From: Agaricus subrufescens
Taxonomy: Eukaryota > Basidiomycota > Agaricomycetes > Agaricales > Agaricaceae
Assembly (NCBI GenBank): GCA_029945375.1
Contig: CM057060.1
Span: 1,798,001-1,862,000 of the forward strand
Direction: 5' to 3'
Length of the DNA stretch: 64,000 bases
In this document: positions 1 through 12,549 of the stretch, one piece after another
How positions within the stretch are numbered: the stretch's first letter is position 1
How the letters are laid out: each line of letters opens with the position of its first letter
Program-made: the position numbers and the translations under genes
The notes under the pieces: generated by a model
Seen by the model: the letters and a program-made list of their open reading frames with translations, nothing else
The model's database searches: none
Told to the model about the DNA's origin: nothing

Positions 1-882
1 GCTGCACAGAGCCTTGGTGTCTCCATCGTCGCCGCCATCACCACCCACTGGCACGACGACCACAGTGGTGGTAACCATGTGCGCGTTATCTCACATTTAT
101 CCCCCCAGGCCTGCTCAATTATCTATCCAGGATTTTGTACGTCGCCCATCCCGTAAGCATGATATTTTCAGCCATGACCGAACTTGGTGCAGGGCAAGAA
201 ATTCCCAGGCCTGCCCATCTACGGCAGCAAAGACGAAAAGAATGTCAAAAATGTCTCCCATCCCGTCAGCGATAACGACGAGTTCACGATTGGCAGCAAC
301 ATTCATGTCAGGCAAGTGCTCGTATATGCCATGCCCGCAGCAAGGCTTCATCAGCATGTCCTAGGTGCCTTGCCACGCCTTGCCACACTAAAGACTCCAT
401 CTCTTACTACGTGACGGATTCCACCGATCCATCTCACCCCGGAGGTGTCTTTACCGGCGACACCCTCTTCATTGCCGGATGTGGTCGTTTCTTCGAGGGC
501 TCCGCGGATGACATGAGCCGCGCTCTCAAGTATCTATGCTCTCTCCCTGACAAGACCCTTGTCTACAATGGTCATGAATACACTGCCGGTAATCTCGCCT
601 TTGCTAAGAGCATAGAGCCGGATAGCCCTGGAATCGCTCGGCTCTCGCAGTTTGTCAAGGACAACGACGTTACCACCGGCAAGTCCACCATTGGCGATGA
701 GAAGGATTGGAATGTCTTCATGCGCCTCCATTCACCGGACGTTAGGCAAGTATTTCTTTGGAGACACCTATAATGTATATACTCATAATTGGTACAGAGC
801 AAAGACAAATGCCGGCCCAAATACACCAGATTCCGACATCATGAACTCGCTAAGGGAACAGAAGAACAATTTCAGAGGGTGA
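1..882 (+). CDS. Hydroxyacylglutathione hydrolase (glyoxalase II), 5' end outside window
   Basis: Hydrolyses S-lactoylglutathione to lactate and glutathione, the second step of methylglyoxal detoxification. The window opens inside the gene, reading in frame 1. The first residues contain THWHDDH, the metal-binding THxHxDH signature of the metallo-beta-lactamase fold. After two short introns come GGVFTGDTLFIAGCGRFFEG and YNGHEYT, which are the family's bridging Asp and later His ligands. The last intron lies near 745-796, and the final exon ends NNFRG with a TGA at 880-882. The N-terminal part is missing because of the window edge, not because the gene is damaged. It converges with the Sft2-like gene on the other strand, 132 bp away. 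The family assignment is secure. Whether the enzyme is cytosolic or mitochondrial cannot be told without the N-terminus. Confidence 0.93.
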
Positions 883-1014
883 ATCGATCCTTGGGGTAAA
901 TATCGCGTATCTGATGATCGCAGTAGCACAATGCCCAAGCTGTAATTGTTAAGAAAATAGGAAATCGCGGGTACAAGTTTTCTCTTCCTCGTATGATCAT
1001 AAGGCCTCGTTCAT

Positions 1015-1873
1015 TCATGCCATGCCGAAAATCTTGAGTACTGCACTTCTAGCGTATGGAATATACGAAAGCGTGTACCAGGTATACGCGAGGTATTCAA
1101 TAAAGACGAAGACTAGGACAACAATTAGTAATTTTTCGAAGTAATAGGAAAAATAGGACGGACTAAGAGAGAGAACCTGCAGCAGCAAGGGGGATCATGT
1201 TATCAGTCACCAGGAAATGCAAGTAACAAATGCCACGTACATCGCTGCCAATGACAAAGGCGAAAATAAAGACCAGAACGATAGATGCGATGAGCATGAT
1301 CGTTGCAATTACACGAACAGGTTTGAACATCTATTCATCATATTAAGCAAAAAAAAAGTCATATCCACATTTCATAAACGCACCAGCTTCAATTGACTGA
1401 AAAACTGGAGAATAGAACAGTCAACTCATATTTGATCTTGAGAATCGAAAAGAGCCTTACGCCAATGACAAAGCCAGTTCCAATCAGCGATACAATGGTT
1501 CCCAAGACAAACAGTACTGCGGAACATGTCGTGTAAGCAAAAGTTCCAGCACATTCACTGTACACAAAACTTGACACGTACCTGCAAAAGTTCCCGTCTG
1601 ACCAAGGAAAAGCATAATAGCACCCAACAGACTCAGAACGAATCCAATCGCGAGGCTAAATCCACCCCCCACAAAGCGTTCCAAAAATCGTATAAGTCAG
1701 GGGGGGGACAGGTAAAGAAAAAAAAATCAATGTACGCACCAACCAATAAATCCGTACAACCTCGTCATCTTTGACAACTTCAAGAACTTAAATGCCGAAT
1801 CCCCCTCGAAGAACTGTGTTTCCGGGACCAGATTGGCGCCCGCCTCAAGATTAAGCCATCCTTTGCTCCCCAT
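1015..1873 (-). CDS. SFT2: Sft2/Got1-family Golgi vesicle transport membrane protein
   Basis: Small tetraspanning membrane protein of the Got1/Sft2 family, which acts in retrograde endosome-to-Golgi vesicle fusion. The start is the ATG at 1873 (MGSKGWLNLEAG). Reading across short introns gives four hydrophobic stretches: RLYGFIGW, then FSLAIGFVLSLLGAIMLFLG, then VLFVLGTIVSLIGTGFVIG, then FKPVRVIATIMLIASIVL followed by IFVFIEYLAYTWYTLSYIPY. The phrases YTLGTIVSLIGTGF and LTWYTLSYIPYAR are characteristic of Sft2. About seven exons are needed, including one of only a few codons (FFSQLKL) and a tiny one (VLSL) before the last. The stop is at 1015-1017. Exon ends are my reading of GT/AG sites and frame. 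Confidence 0.82.
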
Positions 1874-2373
1874 TATTCTGTTCTCAAGTCTTCTTCTTCT
1901 AGAGTTCTAAAGTCGAATAGCACAGATGCGCGCGTCGAGATCACAAGCAGAAATGGAAGCGAATGGGATACAGAATTTGTTAAACGTGTTGAGGTGAAGT
2001 GTCGAGTAAGTGAGTGAGGTGGCGTAGCGCTGCGGTGCTTGTAATTGAAAAAGCGGTGTTTGTGTGTGTGCGAAGTCGCTCTGTAAGCCGCGGGCGTAAT
2101 TCCAAATCACGCTGGGTAGCTTAGGGTCCTGGTTGGGTGGCTAGACCGAAGAATATGCAGGCGAGGTTTATGAGCGTCGGGCGGTGAAGTACAGTGATGG
2201 TGGTTGTTAGTTCGGTTAGATGCCCATGAGGTTGATCGGAATACATGCACATCGCAAAGGTATTTACCACGAATTGAAAAAGAATTTAAAAAATCTATTT
2301 TTTTTAAACAGCAGTCATTTTACATCAGTAGGTGGGTTGGATTTACCCAAGCAATGTTAGTACAGTACACCGT
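1874..2373. other. Intergenic, between Argonaute 3' end and Sft2 5' end
   Basis: Roughly 500 bp that should hold the Argonaute terminator and the Sft2 promoter. Open frames here begin with GTG or TTG and show no family resemblance. I see no repeat or RNA gene. Confidence 0.5.
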
Positions 2374-5300
2374 CTATACAAAATACATCTGCGTCTTCAT
2401 GTTGCTGTTAACCGGGCTAAAATGTTGGCGGTAATAGTCTAATTGGGAATCATCGTCCTCCTGCCCACTAACGGAAGATACGGAATAGTCATTGATACTG
2501 GCATCGTAATGGAACTTTGCCCGACGGCAAACAAGCTAGGGGATGATTAGCGATTTAAGCATGACATTTGATAGTCTTGGCTTACATCTGCGTCTAAGGG
2601 GTATGTTAGCGGAGGGAATCAGTCATGATAGATGTTACTCACAGTATACAGGCGCAGGAACTTTAACAGACCTTGTTGACCTGGAATAAGCGTGACAAAG
2701 AGAATACCTGTGTTCATTTAGTTCAAGCTCTGTCGCTGGTTCAAAGGAGACTTACGCTAACTCCTGAAGTCTGAGAAAGGAGACATCAGCAAAAGGGCTT
2801 CACTCGAAGAAACCTGATACATACTCGACCATGCTCATACCGACATCATTACGAATTACAGTGTAGTGACTGGGAATGGATGCTATGCATGGTCAGCGCC
2901 AGTTATCACCCAAAGGAGGAAGTACGTACTGCCTTTGAGGCCAGGTTGGGACTGCAGGTAAAAGTCACAATATCTCGGATGAACAATCTCTGTGACAATG
3001 TCAGGAGCTCATCATACTATTCCAAAACTGTTTACGCACCATTGTCGACTACCAGCCCAGCTTTGAAATTCCCATTTCCTCTACTATCCGCCTGACCTGG
3101 GTTTGTGGGGAAAAATCGAACATGATGACGTTTGCCAACGACTATATGAATTATCTTGGGTCTTTTGCCGTCTGGGTATGTTTTGGTAATGGCGCCTAGA
3201 CAATGTTCAGAGCGAGGCTTTCAAAAGATGTTTCGTATTACCTTCCATAGCTTCTTTTTCGTGCCTCCCAACATTATCAAACTCTCCTTCTGAAACACCA
3301 TCGCGGAAGAGGATTATAATTCTTGGCACCTCACCAAGATTTTTTCCTCTGAAACTGTTGATTACGTCCTTTGGAGATATCAGCGATTGATCGATGTCTG
3401 GCATCGAGTCCGTATGCATACCATAAACATGTCAGAGAAATTTTCTATAATTTCGACTCGCGAAGACTGAACATCGATGGCAGCGGCATATTGGCATGCA
3501 TTCTTATCAAACGAGGCAACAACGGAGGCAATAGAAGGTAGTTGGCTTCCCGGTCCGGGATGACTAACATCGGCACCTAATTAGTGGCTGTCAGTGGTTT
3601 ATCTTCGTCATGCATAAACAAACTGACCAACGACCATGAAAGGCATGGCTCTAAGCCTCTGGAGTACGGGTGACTTTGCGGAGAAGTTCACACCGCCCAT
3701 CTTGGGATTAATCCTAACAAAAGTTGTTGGCCAGTTGCTTCCGAAGAAAACCGCACACCCACTTTAGAATAAGGTTGTTTTGATATTGATTGACCCTCCG
3801 GGATGAAACATTCCTGTTCAAATTATTACTCCATCTCTGAAATAATGGAGGAAAAATAAGTTTTGGTAATGATAATGAGGAGAAGATAGATTCGTACAAC
3901 ACACTGAGTAGCGACACCCCAAGTGATGTCTCCAAACCGTTTGATCTTGCGATATTGGTCCTCTGCGGGATCTGGGAGGATCGCTATGATAAGGCTTGGG
4001 TTATATCGTCGTCTTAAACTTTCCAACTCCTTTCAAGAAAATGGATGAGTTCAGAAGATAACGCAAATGATTTTCTCTGACCTGTAGAACGTCTACTTGC
4101 GTCGATCGTCTCTCGACACCTTCAGGGTTGGGTACCTGCATCCCTATAACAGAATGAGAGGGAAGTTTGGCAGTGAAGTCATGCAGCAAACCTAGGTCCC
4201 TCATCGCCTGGAGCAGCTCCCCGACAAAGTAGTGTATCGCGGCAGGATCGACATTGGCAAAGTCTATAACAATCCATCGCGATATTTGAGCTGGGGAAGC
4301 CAACCTCTGCTTCATGACGTCCCATACTCCCGGTCTTTGATGCTGGAGAAACATGAGTCCTGTAATAGTATGGTTGTTGAATGTATTACCAGCTGCCGCT
4401 CTTGAGTGCCGAAAACAATAGAAGGTGTGTTCAGCATCCGTCCCTTGATCATCTCGGGCGTTTCGCGAACTTCGATGCCCGCGGTGACTAAGAAGTGAGA
4501 ATTAGCGTAATCGAAGTGCTGGAAGGCGCGGTTGATCTCGCTGGCTCTTTGTCGTGGATCAGACGGCGTGAACTCTAAGGCTGCTCGAACAACCTCCGGG
4601 GTTGCGCGGTTCTTGATCCTGATCAGTAAGTATTTCCAGTTATTCTTGCAGGTCAGCCATACCTTGTAAAACTGCTCTTCCGTCGAACAACACGTTATTG
4701 GAAACTTTCCATCCTTGGTCACTATGCCGAGCGTCGAGCGAGGTATAGGAAAATTGTAAGCTCTCATGAAATGATCCTGCGCCACCCGAGTGAGATGTGT
4801 AAAGGGATTGTAAGAGATTTACGCACAGCGACGGCCACCTGTTCTCCATCCTTTTCAAAGGTCTCCGCACCAACATCCTGGATGACGTTTCTGATAATTT
4901 TCCCTGAGGATTTATGTCTATGGTTTCCAATATTCACCCGGATTTTTAATCCTCTCAGGAATTGCCTCAGTTTCTGGAATTGGTCATTACGAAGTCGCTT
5001 AAGATCGTTCCGATTCCTGAGATGGAGGTAATCGGCGCAAACTTTTTCCAGTTCAGCGGCAGGAAGGCTGGTGAAAGATGAGAAAGACGAACGGTGAATT
5101 AAGAAAGAAAAGCCTTACATCACACCAATAGTCACGTCTACATTGATCACTAATTTGTCGAATGCGGGCCGCACGCTCCTAAGAAATTAGATGAGAATCA
5201 AGTTCTTGGTAACTCCGAATTGCACTCACTGGAAGTAACCTCGCCAAAGTTCTAACGGCGCAATTTGTGGCGACTGTCCTAATCAATTGTCAAATGATGA

Positions 5301-6190
5301 ATTTAACGTAAGAAAGGCAAGCGAACACACTTTTTTCACTCCTGACAAAGATCGATTTTGCAGTAGATAATATTCCTTCCTTTCTGGAGAGAGAGTTCAA
5401 TTGGTTTCAATACACGAGGATTCCAGAGAGGGAAACTTACTGCTTCGGTGTAGCTTGTACGAACACATTGAGCATATTCAAGATCATGTTTACTTCCTCT
5501 TCACTGCTTCTTTCGGTTCTAATGTATTGTTGAAGGGAACTTAAAAGAAGAGCCACTCAGCATTCACCTCGAAGACCTGGACTATCACCTTACCCGAAGT
5601 TGACCTTATTCACATGTTTTACGTGTACATTTACTACCCTTTTCTTCCTATCATTTTCGAAATCATGATGAAAGGGCACTTGAAACTTGAGAGAGTGGTG
5701 AGTGATCCAGATAGAAAGCGATAGGTATACGACTTGCTGTTTGTTCAGAAAAGTATCGCAGTGGCGCGAAAAGGTTCTTCACTCCATCAAAAGCTTCATT
5801 CGTTGTATGTTAGGAAGCGCATTGTCGGATATGAATCAACAATTACCAGCTCTTTTCGTGAATACATGAGGGTTCATCGATTGAACTCGCATTATAATTT
5901 CATTCCCCTTCTTAGCACCAATCTTGGGCTGCGGTTGCCACTGGGGTTGAATATCTTTTGTTGTCCATATCAGGATACATGAGGCCGCGATTATCAACAG
6001 GTGTTATCTCACCGACTGATGAACGGTGTCAGTCGATCTATCGATAGCCAAGACAAGCAGACAGACCGTCGTAGTGATGAACATCCCTCGTCGGGACTTG
6101 CATCCTGAAGGAATTGGTCTGGACATGGGTGTCATAATTAGCATTGTTCAAATGCTCGAGCCTTTTATGTCTGGGCACGAAGACGGCCAT
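2374..6190 (-). CDS. Argonaute (N-PAZ-MID-PIWI), RNA-silencing effector
   Basis: Small-RNA-guided silencing protein, fungal QDE-2/Ago1 type. The likely start is the ATG at 6190 (MAVFVPRHKR), about 65 nt below a TATA box. The N domain is recognised by RDVHHYD, GAKKGNEIIMRVQ and AFDGVKNLFAP. Linker-2 shows FVVTAGIEV-like and LNTPSIVFG motifs. MID shows ISRWIVIDFANVD and LPDPAEDQYRKIKRFGD followed by TQCV. PIWI carries GADVSHPGPGSQLPS (catalytic Asp), SRVEIIENF (the glutamate finger), FRDGVSEGEFDNV (second Asp) and YYADLVCRRAKFHYD (third Asp). The tetrad is therefore intact, DEDD-like. The protein ends MKTQMYFV, in keeping with the hydrophobic tail of Argonautes. Many short introns interrupt it. 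Junctions around residues 40-60 (5990-6090) remain uncertain. The N-terminus is short and lacks the Gly/Arg-rich leader common in basidiomycete Argonautes. Confidence 0.92.
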
Positions 6191-6643
6191 GTTATATCGG
6201 GGTTGAGGCGGGATGAAGGACTTGACGGCAGCGATAAGTTGGATTAAAAGTGGGTTTATATATTGTCACGAATAGGATAAAAGGGGGAATGTGACTGCGT
6301 TTACAAAGTTGAAGATGGCCCACCATGCGCTAGAGTGCGCGGCGAGAACGTGTGGTGGGAAGTCGTCAACTTGTGCAGCCTCCTCTAACATGAGGCGCCC
6401 GCGCTTTCACTTTGCCCTCACGTGATCGATGTTGGCTATTCCTTATCTGGAACGGAAAGAACAAACAGAACAAACATGGCATTCTAGAGAATTCGAAAAT
6501 AATCGTGCACAACTTTAGGGGTAAGAACGGGATAAGGAACGTACAAACATAGTTGGCAGTAATGCGATACACTTTTTAGGGAAGTAACAAAAACTCATCA
6601 CGTCATTATAATCGCCAGTCGTAGAAAAGTTCATTCAACACAA
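6191..6643. other. Intergenic, between EDC4 3' end and Argonaute 5' end
   Basis: About 450 bp holding the Argonaute promoter (TATA box noted separately) and the EDC4 terminator. The only long frame (6366-6572, minus) begins with GTG and looks non-coding. Confidence 0.5.
6255..6262 (-). promoter_or_regulatory. TATA box of the Argonaute gene
   Basis: TATATAAA on the minus strand, 65-72 nt upstream of the proposed Argonaute start at 6190. It supports that start over any more upstream one. Confidence 0.55.
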
Positions 6644-9600
6644 TCAAAGAGAGGATACCTTTCGCCTCAATATTTCTTGAATATCCGAGATGTTCCGGAC
6701 GGTGTCATTAGTGGAAGGGCCAGGGAGAATCCCGAGCCTCTGTTTGGTCGAAAGCAGTAACTGCTGCACATTTGGGACAACGCGAGGAATGAAATCGATG
6801 ATAAGCTTGTCCTGCTCGACTTTAGTTTAAAGTTTAAATCAATTAAGGGATATACGCACGTCCGGACGGAGCACAGCAACAGCACGTTGCAACCACCATA
6901 GAGAATTCTTGAAAGCCTCTTCACCAGGTTGGGTCTCACCGACCACCGCGGACAACTGAAAATTTAAGATTAGTGCTGATTCATTTGCATAACTGTAATG
7001 CAAATTACTTACTCGGTGGACAAGTGTCAGAATCACCGCCTGTGAGACAAGACAAGGACTATTCAGCGGCATGATCATATCAGGAGTGGTATGCGCCAAG
7101 AGATCCTGGAGCTTGGCGGCGTCCTGAGTCTGAAGAACACCGAGGTAGACTTCATCCCACTCGTCAGGCTTGATGGGTGGGGTTGATCGTTCTTGCGACG
7201 ATTGAGCGGGCGGGGGCTGTGGAATTGTGGCGGGATGTGACGCTTGAGGGGCAGCAATAGTGGTAGGGTACCACGTATTGTGAAGAACAGGTTTTTGTTG
7301 TTGTGGGGCAGGTTGCTGCTGTGCATAGGGTTGATGAGGGTAATTCTGTGGCGGCATATTTACGGGCTGAATATTCGGCTGTTGGCGGAGCTGAGACTGG
7401 CCATGCGAACCCTGGATCGGCGGTAGGGGCCCAGGAGAATTATGAGCTTGAGATGATTGCGCGAGATGGTGCATGGTGCCAGTCGTATTGAGACTCAGGA
7501 ACTTGACCTGATCTGATAAAGTCTTCACCGAGTGCTCGAGTTCCCGAATAGCGGCCTGAACGATTGGTCAGTATGATGGTCAGTATAATATCAGACAAAA
7601 CTCGAATGAACATACATCGTGACTGCGGAACGCTTCATTTTGCCATGCAGTCAATTCTGACTTGACACCGTGAATTTCACCACGCAACTCGCGAAGTAGT
7701 TCTTGGTGCATAGACGACGCTTGTTGAGAATACACAGGAATGAACGTTTTGGCAATTGCATCCTTTACATGCCGCTCAATAATAGGAGTGAGGTTCGTTG
7801 CTAAAAGATGGGCCAGGTGATTGGAGATGTCAGGCCTGAAAAGAAGCTTCTCCATCTCGGCGGGAAGGACCTGATGAGGTATGAGTCGGGACGCAGCGAT
7901 CCAAAGACATCTTTACTTACCTGAGTAATATTATCGACCAAACCTTTGCCAACCTGATCGTTCAGTGCTGCCTTCACTTCGTTCTTGGTGATACTCTCCA
8001 AGGATGGAAGCACTGAATTTTGAACCTCGTTTTTGACAGCCATCTCAACTACGCGCGTAGTGTTGCGTGTGAGTTCTGTGGAGATAAGCTTGAGTATCTT
8101 TTCTTGACGAGCAAAGTCCTCTGCTTGCTCATGAGTTCGTGCGTCTTCAAGGCGCTGATCTAGGCAGAAAACGTGATTAGTAGTACATGGTGTCAGGAGC
8201 CCACGCTATCTTACTTTGTTTATCCATTTCTTTCCCAATAAGCCGTCCGAGACGAGTGTGCAAACTATCCTCGGTCTTTCTGATCTCGCGGGTTAAGACC
8301 TGGCCAAGAGCGTTTTCAAGGCTTGCATCAAGAGCGGTCCTCTGGGCTTTCTCCTTCTCCTTGCCGCTATCCCATCCAACGTTCTTTCCTTTAGGACCTC
8401 TGCCCTTCGTATCTAAGGAACGACCGTCGTCATTCTCGTTATCAGAGGTAGGAGTACGAGGCCGGGCGGGGTTTGAGAGGGGAATGTGAGGGTGCATTTG
8501 TGAGGTCGAAGGAATAGGTTGAGGTTGGCGTATTGATTGTTTGTCGGGGATGATCGGCTGGGGAAGTCCTTGAGGTATTTGGCTTGGGGGTGCTGCTGCG
8601 ACAAATTGAGGATATGGGAAGCGAACTGGAGCTGTAGCAAGAGCATTCTCGAACCACTCTTGGCGAATCAGGACTTGATCAACACCGCCCGAATGGACGG
8701 AGAACGCGACGAATGCCAACTCTCCGGGAATCAGTTTCGCAGCAACACAAGCAGCGTGCGCTTCGACGCCATGGGGATCAGAGTCTGCAGTGAGTATGAC
8801 AAAGTGAATTGTCGCCTTCGGTCCGCAGAATTCGACGACTTGATCAAAGTAACCCCTTATGCCCTCCTCGCCTACGAAAGGTGTCTCTGAGGCCAACTTG
8901 AAAGCAAACATACTTTCACGACGGCTATTTGCTATCCAAATCGTCTGAATTCGAGCGTCATAATTGATGTGACCAAACATGTCAGGGTCTTCACCATTAC
9001 CATTGACAAACTTGATGGTGGAGAGGATAGTCTTCGTATTGACCGATAAGAGCTGGAACACAGTTCCATTCTTTCGTCCAACAACCAGACCCCCGTCAAC
9101 GAAGGTGAGTGATGATGGAATGTCTTCACCACGGATCTTGTGAGTGGCATACGGGAGCTTATCATGAATATTCCATATCGTGAGCGTTGAATCGTCAGAA
9201 ATGGTAGCTAGGGCACGTCTCAAGGCGTCGAAATCAAAAGCAGTAATCCTCTGTGAATGATTAGGAGCCGCGCCTCAGCTCCAGTATAATCACAACAAAA
9301 CGGAAAAAAGATACATACCGAAGGAACGCTGAAGACTTGACCAAGATGATGGAGGTCAGAATGGGGGAATGGCATTTTGTTTAGGGCGTGTGTATTGGCG
9401 AGGTCGATCACGTAAACTTTATTGTCTGAAGCGACAGCCAAAGTATCTGGATCTTTTGGATGCCACTTCACGGATCGAAGTGCTTCGGCTGTATTTGTAG
9501 GCGGTACGCAAAGCAGGAGCGTGCCCCTTAATGAAATAAACTCGTTAGCAGGTATGAATAATTATTAGAAAATATATCTTACGGCACGTCGTCCTCAATA

Positions 9601-11409
9601 GTTACAGGCAACTCCCAAACAACAAAACCACCATCTGAGGTCACCCCCGCAAGTCTGTTGTGATAAACCGCCATATCGGTAACGCTCGATGTCGGTGGGA
9701 ATATAGGAGGGAGCTGTAGGAGCGTCCTGTCTCCCCTGGCTCGCGAGATAACACGGACACGTCCTCTCGTCATGGCGTAGGCAACCCAGTGCGTAGCACC
9801 GATAGTCGTTCCAGGCAAAAAGACCGGCTCTTGCTTGACAAGGGCGATTGCAGTGGACTTGACAGAATCTTGAGGAGCCTGAATCTCCTCTAGACTTTGA
9901 GAAACGTCGATTAGGATGGTCTGAGGTTGAGGACTGGGACTCGATTGTATTTTATTGCTTGTCTTGGCCTGGTTGACAGGACCCTTCCTATTACCTCCCC
10001 GAGGACCAGGGGAGCTTTCCTTCTCCCGTCGGCCACCAGTCTGGGAAGGAGGCGGGGGGCCTTGAGTAATGAAGCTATCGGGTTGGCGTGGTTGAGGACG
10101 CTGCGGTTGAGACACCGGTTGTTGCTGAACAGCGGGCTTAGGGGGAGAGCCCCGAGGAGAGGCATTACGAGGGAAAGGTTTGACATTGGCCGGAATGGGC
10201 GGCAATGGAGCGCGGCTCGACATCTGCTCTACCTGAGAGTAATCATTTCCGCCATAATACGATTCATAAGCAGAGACAGGCGCCGGTACCGATGTCTGAA
10301 CGAGTGGCTGTTGCCCGCGAGAGATATTCTCGAGAAGATTCTCGACAGACTGTCGCTTGGGGTCAGGGACAGTCGTCCAGGAAGAATCATCTGTCCCGCT
10401 GGAGACACTAGATGACTGTGGTGGCGGCGCGGGCCTTTTGTTCACAGAACCCGCTGTGGAACCGGTCGTGTTGGAGAGATGGTCGAAAGGAGAGATGAAT
10501 TCAAACATAGATCTGCGAGGGGATGGTGCGCGCTGCTGCTGTTGAGCTACGACAGGGGACGAATGCTGCTGGGATTGAGGCGAGTTTTTCGGATCCACCG
10601 CTCGCGGGGATGCCTGCATTGGTGGCTCATAAGGCCGATACTCTCCCTCGCGAATTGACGAGGCATACGGCGGGGAAGGCGCATGGGGTGCGCTCCTGAC
10701 CGACTCTGCGTAATTGCTGCGAGGGTGATTGCTATACATAAAAGAAAATAATTTGCGTTAGCCAAACTGAAATGGTTCTTAAAGCACTCGAGGCGTTGCC
10801 GCCACGAGGCAAAAGGAAGGAAAAACATGCGACAGGAGGACGAAAACACAGCACGAAATGTACGTACCCGGACATGAGCTGTTCCAATAAAATCTTGCCC
10901 TGGTTCTCGTTATGGCCAGGAGAGGCATTCGAGCGCTGGGAAGACTCAGGTGGTGTTGATACTTGCGCTGGAAGTGACGTATTGGAAGCCGGTACGGCGG
11001 GTTTCTTCGACGCAGCCGGCCCACCGAGTAGAGACAACAATGCGTTTTGACGTTCCGACGCCGAAGCCGAAGAAGCGGGAGCCGGTGACTCGTCCTTCAA
11101 AGCCATGACTGGGGTGACAGGCGCTGACGACACGGTATGAGTGTTATCAGAACCAGGGACAGACGACGAAAGGGGTTGCTGCGGTGGCGCTTGCTGTGGT
11201 TGTTGTTGCTGCTGATGAAGAGGAGGAGGCTGCGAGGACTGTTGCGATACTGGTGCTGCGATATTTTGGAACAAAGCATCGATCTGATTTGGAGATGAGT
11301 TACTCGGCAACTGGGCTGGAGGCGAATACTGCTGGATGGAATGCTGTTGGTTGGGAGGAGTCGGTCCCCTCGAGAAGAGTTCATGGATGCCTGTTCGGTT
11401 GTTATCCAT
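6644..11409 (-). CDS. EDC4: EDC4/Ge-1-like mRNA decapping scaffold (fungal Pdc1 type)
   Basis: Large scaffold that couples Dcp2 decapping to P-body assembly. The start is the ATG at 11409 (MDNNRTGIHELFSRG). About 600 residues of Pro/Gln/Ser-rich disorder follow, with short hydrophobic patches such as ALLSLLGG and ILLEQLMSG, typical of decapping-factor linear motifs. Then comes a WD40-like propeller: THWVAYAMTRGRVRVISR, VYHNRLAGVTSDGGFVVWEL, VKWHPKDPDTLAVASDNKVY and ALATISDDSTLTIWNIHDKL. After a second disordered region there is a long helical C-terminal part (EKMDKQSKIAW-like through PNVQQLLLSTKQRLG), matching the alpha-helical Ge-1 C-terminal domain that drives oligomerisation. It ends RRKVSSL at 6644. 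Introns are short and few in the first half. It lies next to Argonaute on the same strand. Confidence 0.82.
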
Positions 11410-12176
11410 GACTGAGAGAAAAAACTCGTTAGCAGATCACAACTGCGGCGGAGAACAAACAGAAAAGATCTCTGGGAAGCGTGGTCGATGAGAACACGAT
11501 GGCGGCAGGAGAAAGTGCAACTTTTCGAGTAAACGACCTCGAGGCGTTGAACACGCCTGAGCCACGAGGCTTGCAACAGCTCGGGTCTTGCCGATGACAG
11601 CCCAATTGGGAAACAATAAGTCAGTGCTATTGAGTCTGCCTACTGGATATCATAGAGCATGCAACGTGCATCTACTACAGGTCCACGATTTAATGCCTCC
11701 CGCGAATATACTATAGATGCACTCGGCCATTGATCTCGAGTCGCGTATACTTTTCATGACACTGGCAAGCCTTGCTTATGACTCTAAAATTATGATACTT
11801 TCTCATCAGACTTCTAAATACTTCGACGACAAAGGCCATGAACACGCAGTCAACAGACGTCAAAAAATGCCACTATGCATTGATGGAACAGCACACTTAC
11901 TCCAATACTGCGGCAAACTTCTAAAGTACTAGTGCGATCGTACCGGAAAACCTGGCGTTATGCCTCGAGGCAGGTGAGCGCTGACGCAGATGCCTGGTAA
12001 CCCGAGAGGACGATTCGCATTCTCGTGTGGATGGAACTGATGAATTGAAAATAATTACAAGATATTGTCTGTTTTCCGAGGTGGATATAGCATTGTGGGG
12101 CATACGGCTAGAATTCTGTAAAATCTGAGTGAGGTGAGACAACCTAACGATTGCGCTCATGGGCCCTTGAGGATGT
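11410..12176. other. Intergenic, 5' region of the EDC4-like gene
   Basis: About 770 bp. The part next to 11410 is the presumed EDC4 promoter and leader. Frames at 11717-11932 (+) and 11921-12160 (-) show no recognisable protein and no convincing splice partners. I see no repeats or RNA genes. Confidence 0.45.
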
Positions 12177-12549
12177 CTATGCTAGATAATAGAGTAAATC
12201 ATTCTGTTGTAGCATCCAGCCGGCACCTTGCTTGAACGTTTCCCCCGCTAATTTGCCGGCGGATACAGCAACCGAAAGGAGTCCTTTGATACGCGCCCCA
12301 CACTGCAAATGGAACGTTTTCGGATCGGTGATAAAATCGGAGAACGCTAGTACGAGTATATGAGTAGAATACTTCCCTCAGAAACAAATTCTCTCAGGCT
12401 ACTCAGACATAATTACCACAGAGAGATGCCGCAGTGAATGTAGCCAAGATGCCAAGGAATATACTCCTAAGTATCAAACTTGTAGGTTGGGTTGGGTCGT
12501 TACTCCACGCTCGAAAAGCTTGTCCTAATAAAATTTGGAGCAAGTCCAT
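12177..12549 (-). CDS. Small spliced membrane protein, about 100 aa, unknown function
   Basis: This gene is inferred from a splice junction, because no single long frame covers it. The start ATG is at 12549 (MDLLQILLGQAFRAW) in a good context (AACAATGG). Exon 1 is 12417-12549. A 70-nt intron (12347-12416) has a GTAATT donor and a TACTAG acceptor. Exon 2 is 12177-12346. Joining restores one frame across SLC|AFSDFITDPKTF and ends LLYYLA at a TAG. The product has a central hydrophobic segment (ILRSIFLGILATFTAASLC, residues 26-44), then an amphipathic, Gly/Ala-rich helical part with AVSAGKLAGETFKQGAGWM. I do not recognise the family. It is divergent from the metallothionein gene, 480 bp away. It could instead be the 3' end of a longer gene starting further upstream. 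Confidence 0.45.

Noticed and set aside
1907..2110. 67-codon minus-strand frame upstream of Sft2
   Set aside because: It starts with GTG, has no family resemblance and lies in the promoter region.
6366..6572. 68-codon minus-strand hydrophobic frame
   Set aside because: It starts with GTG and lies between the Argonaute TATA box and the EDC4 stop. No splice partners found.
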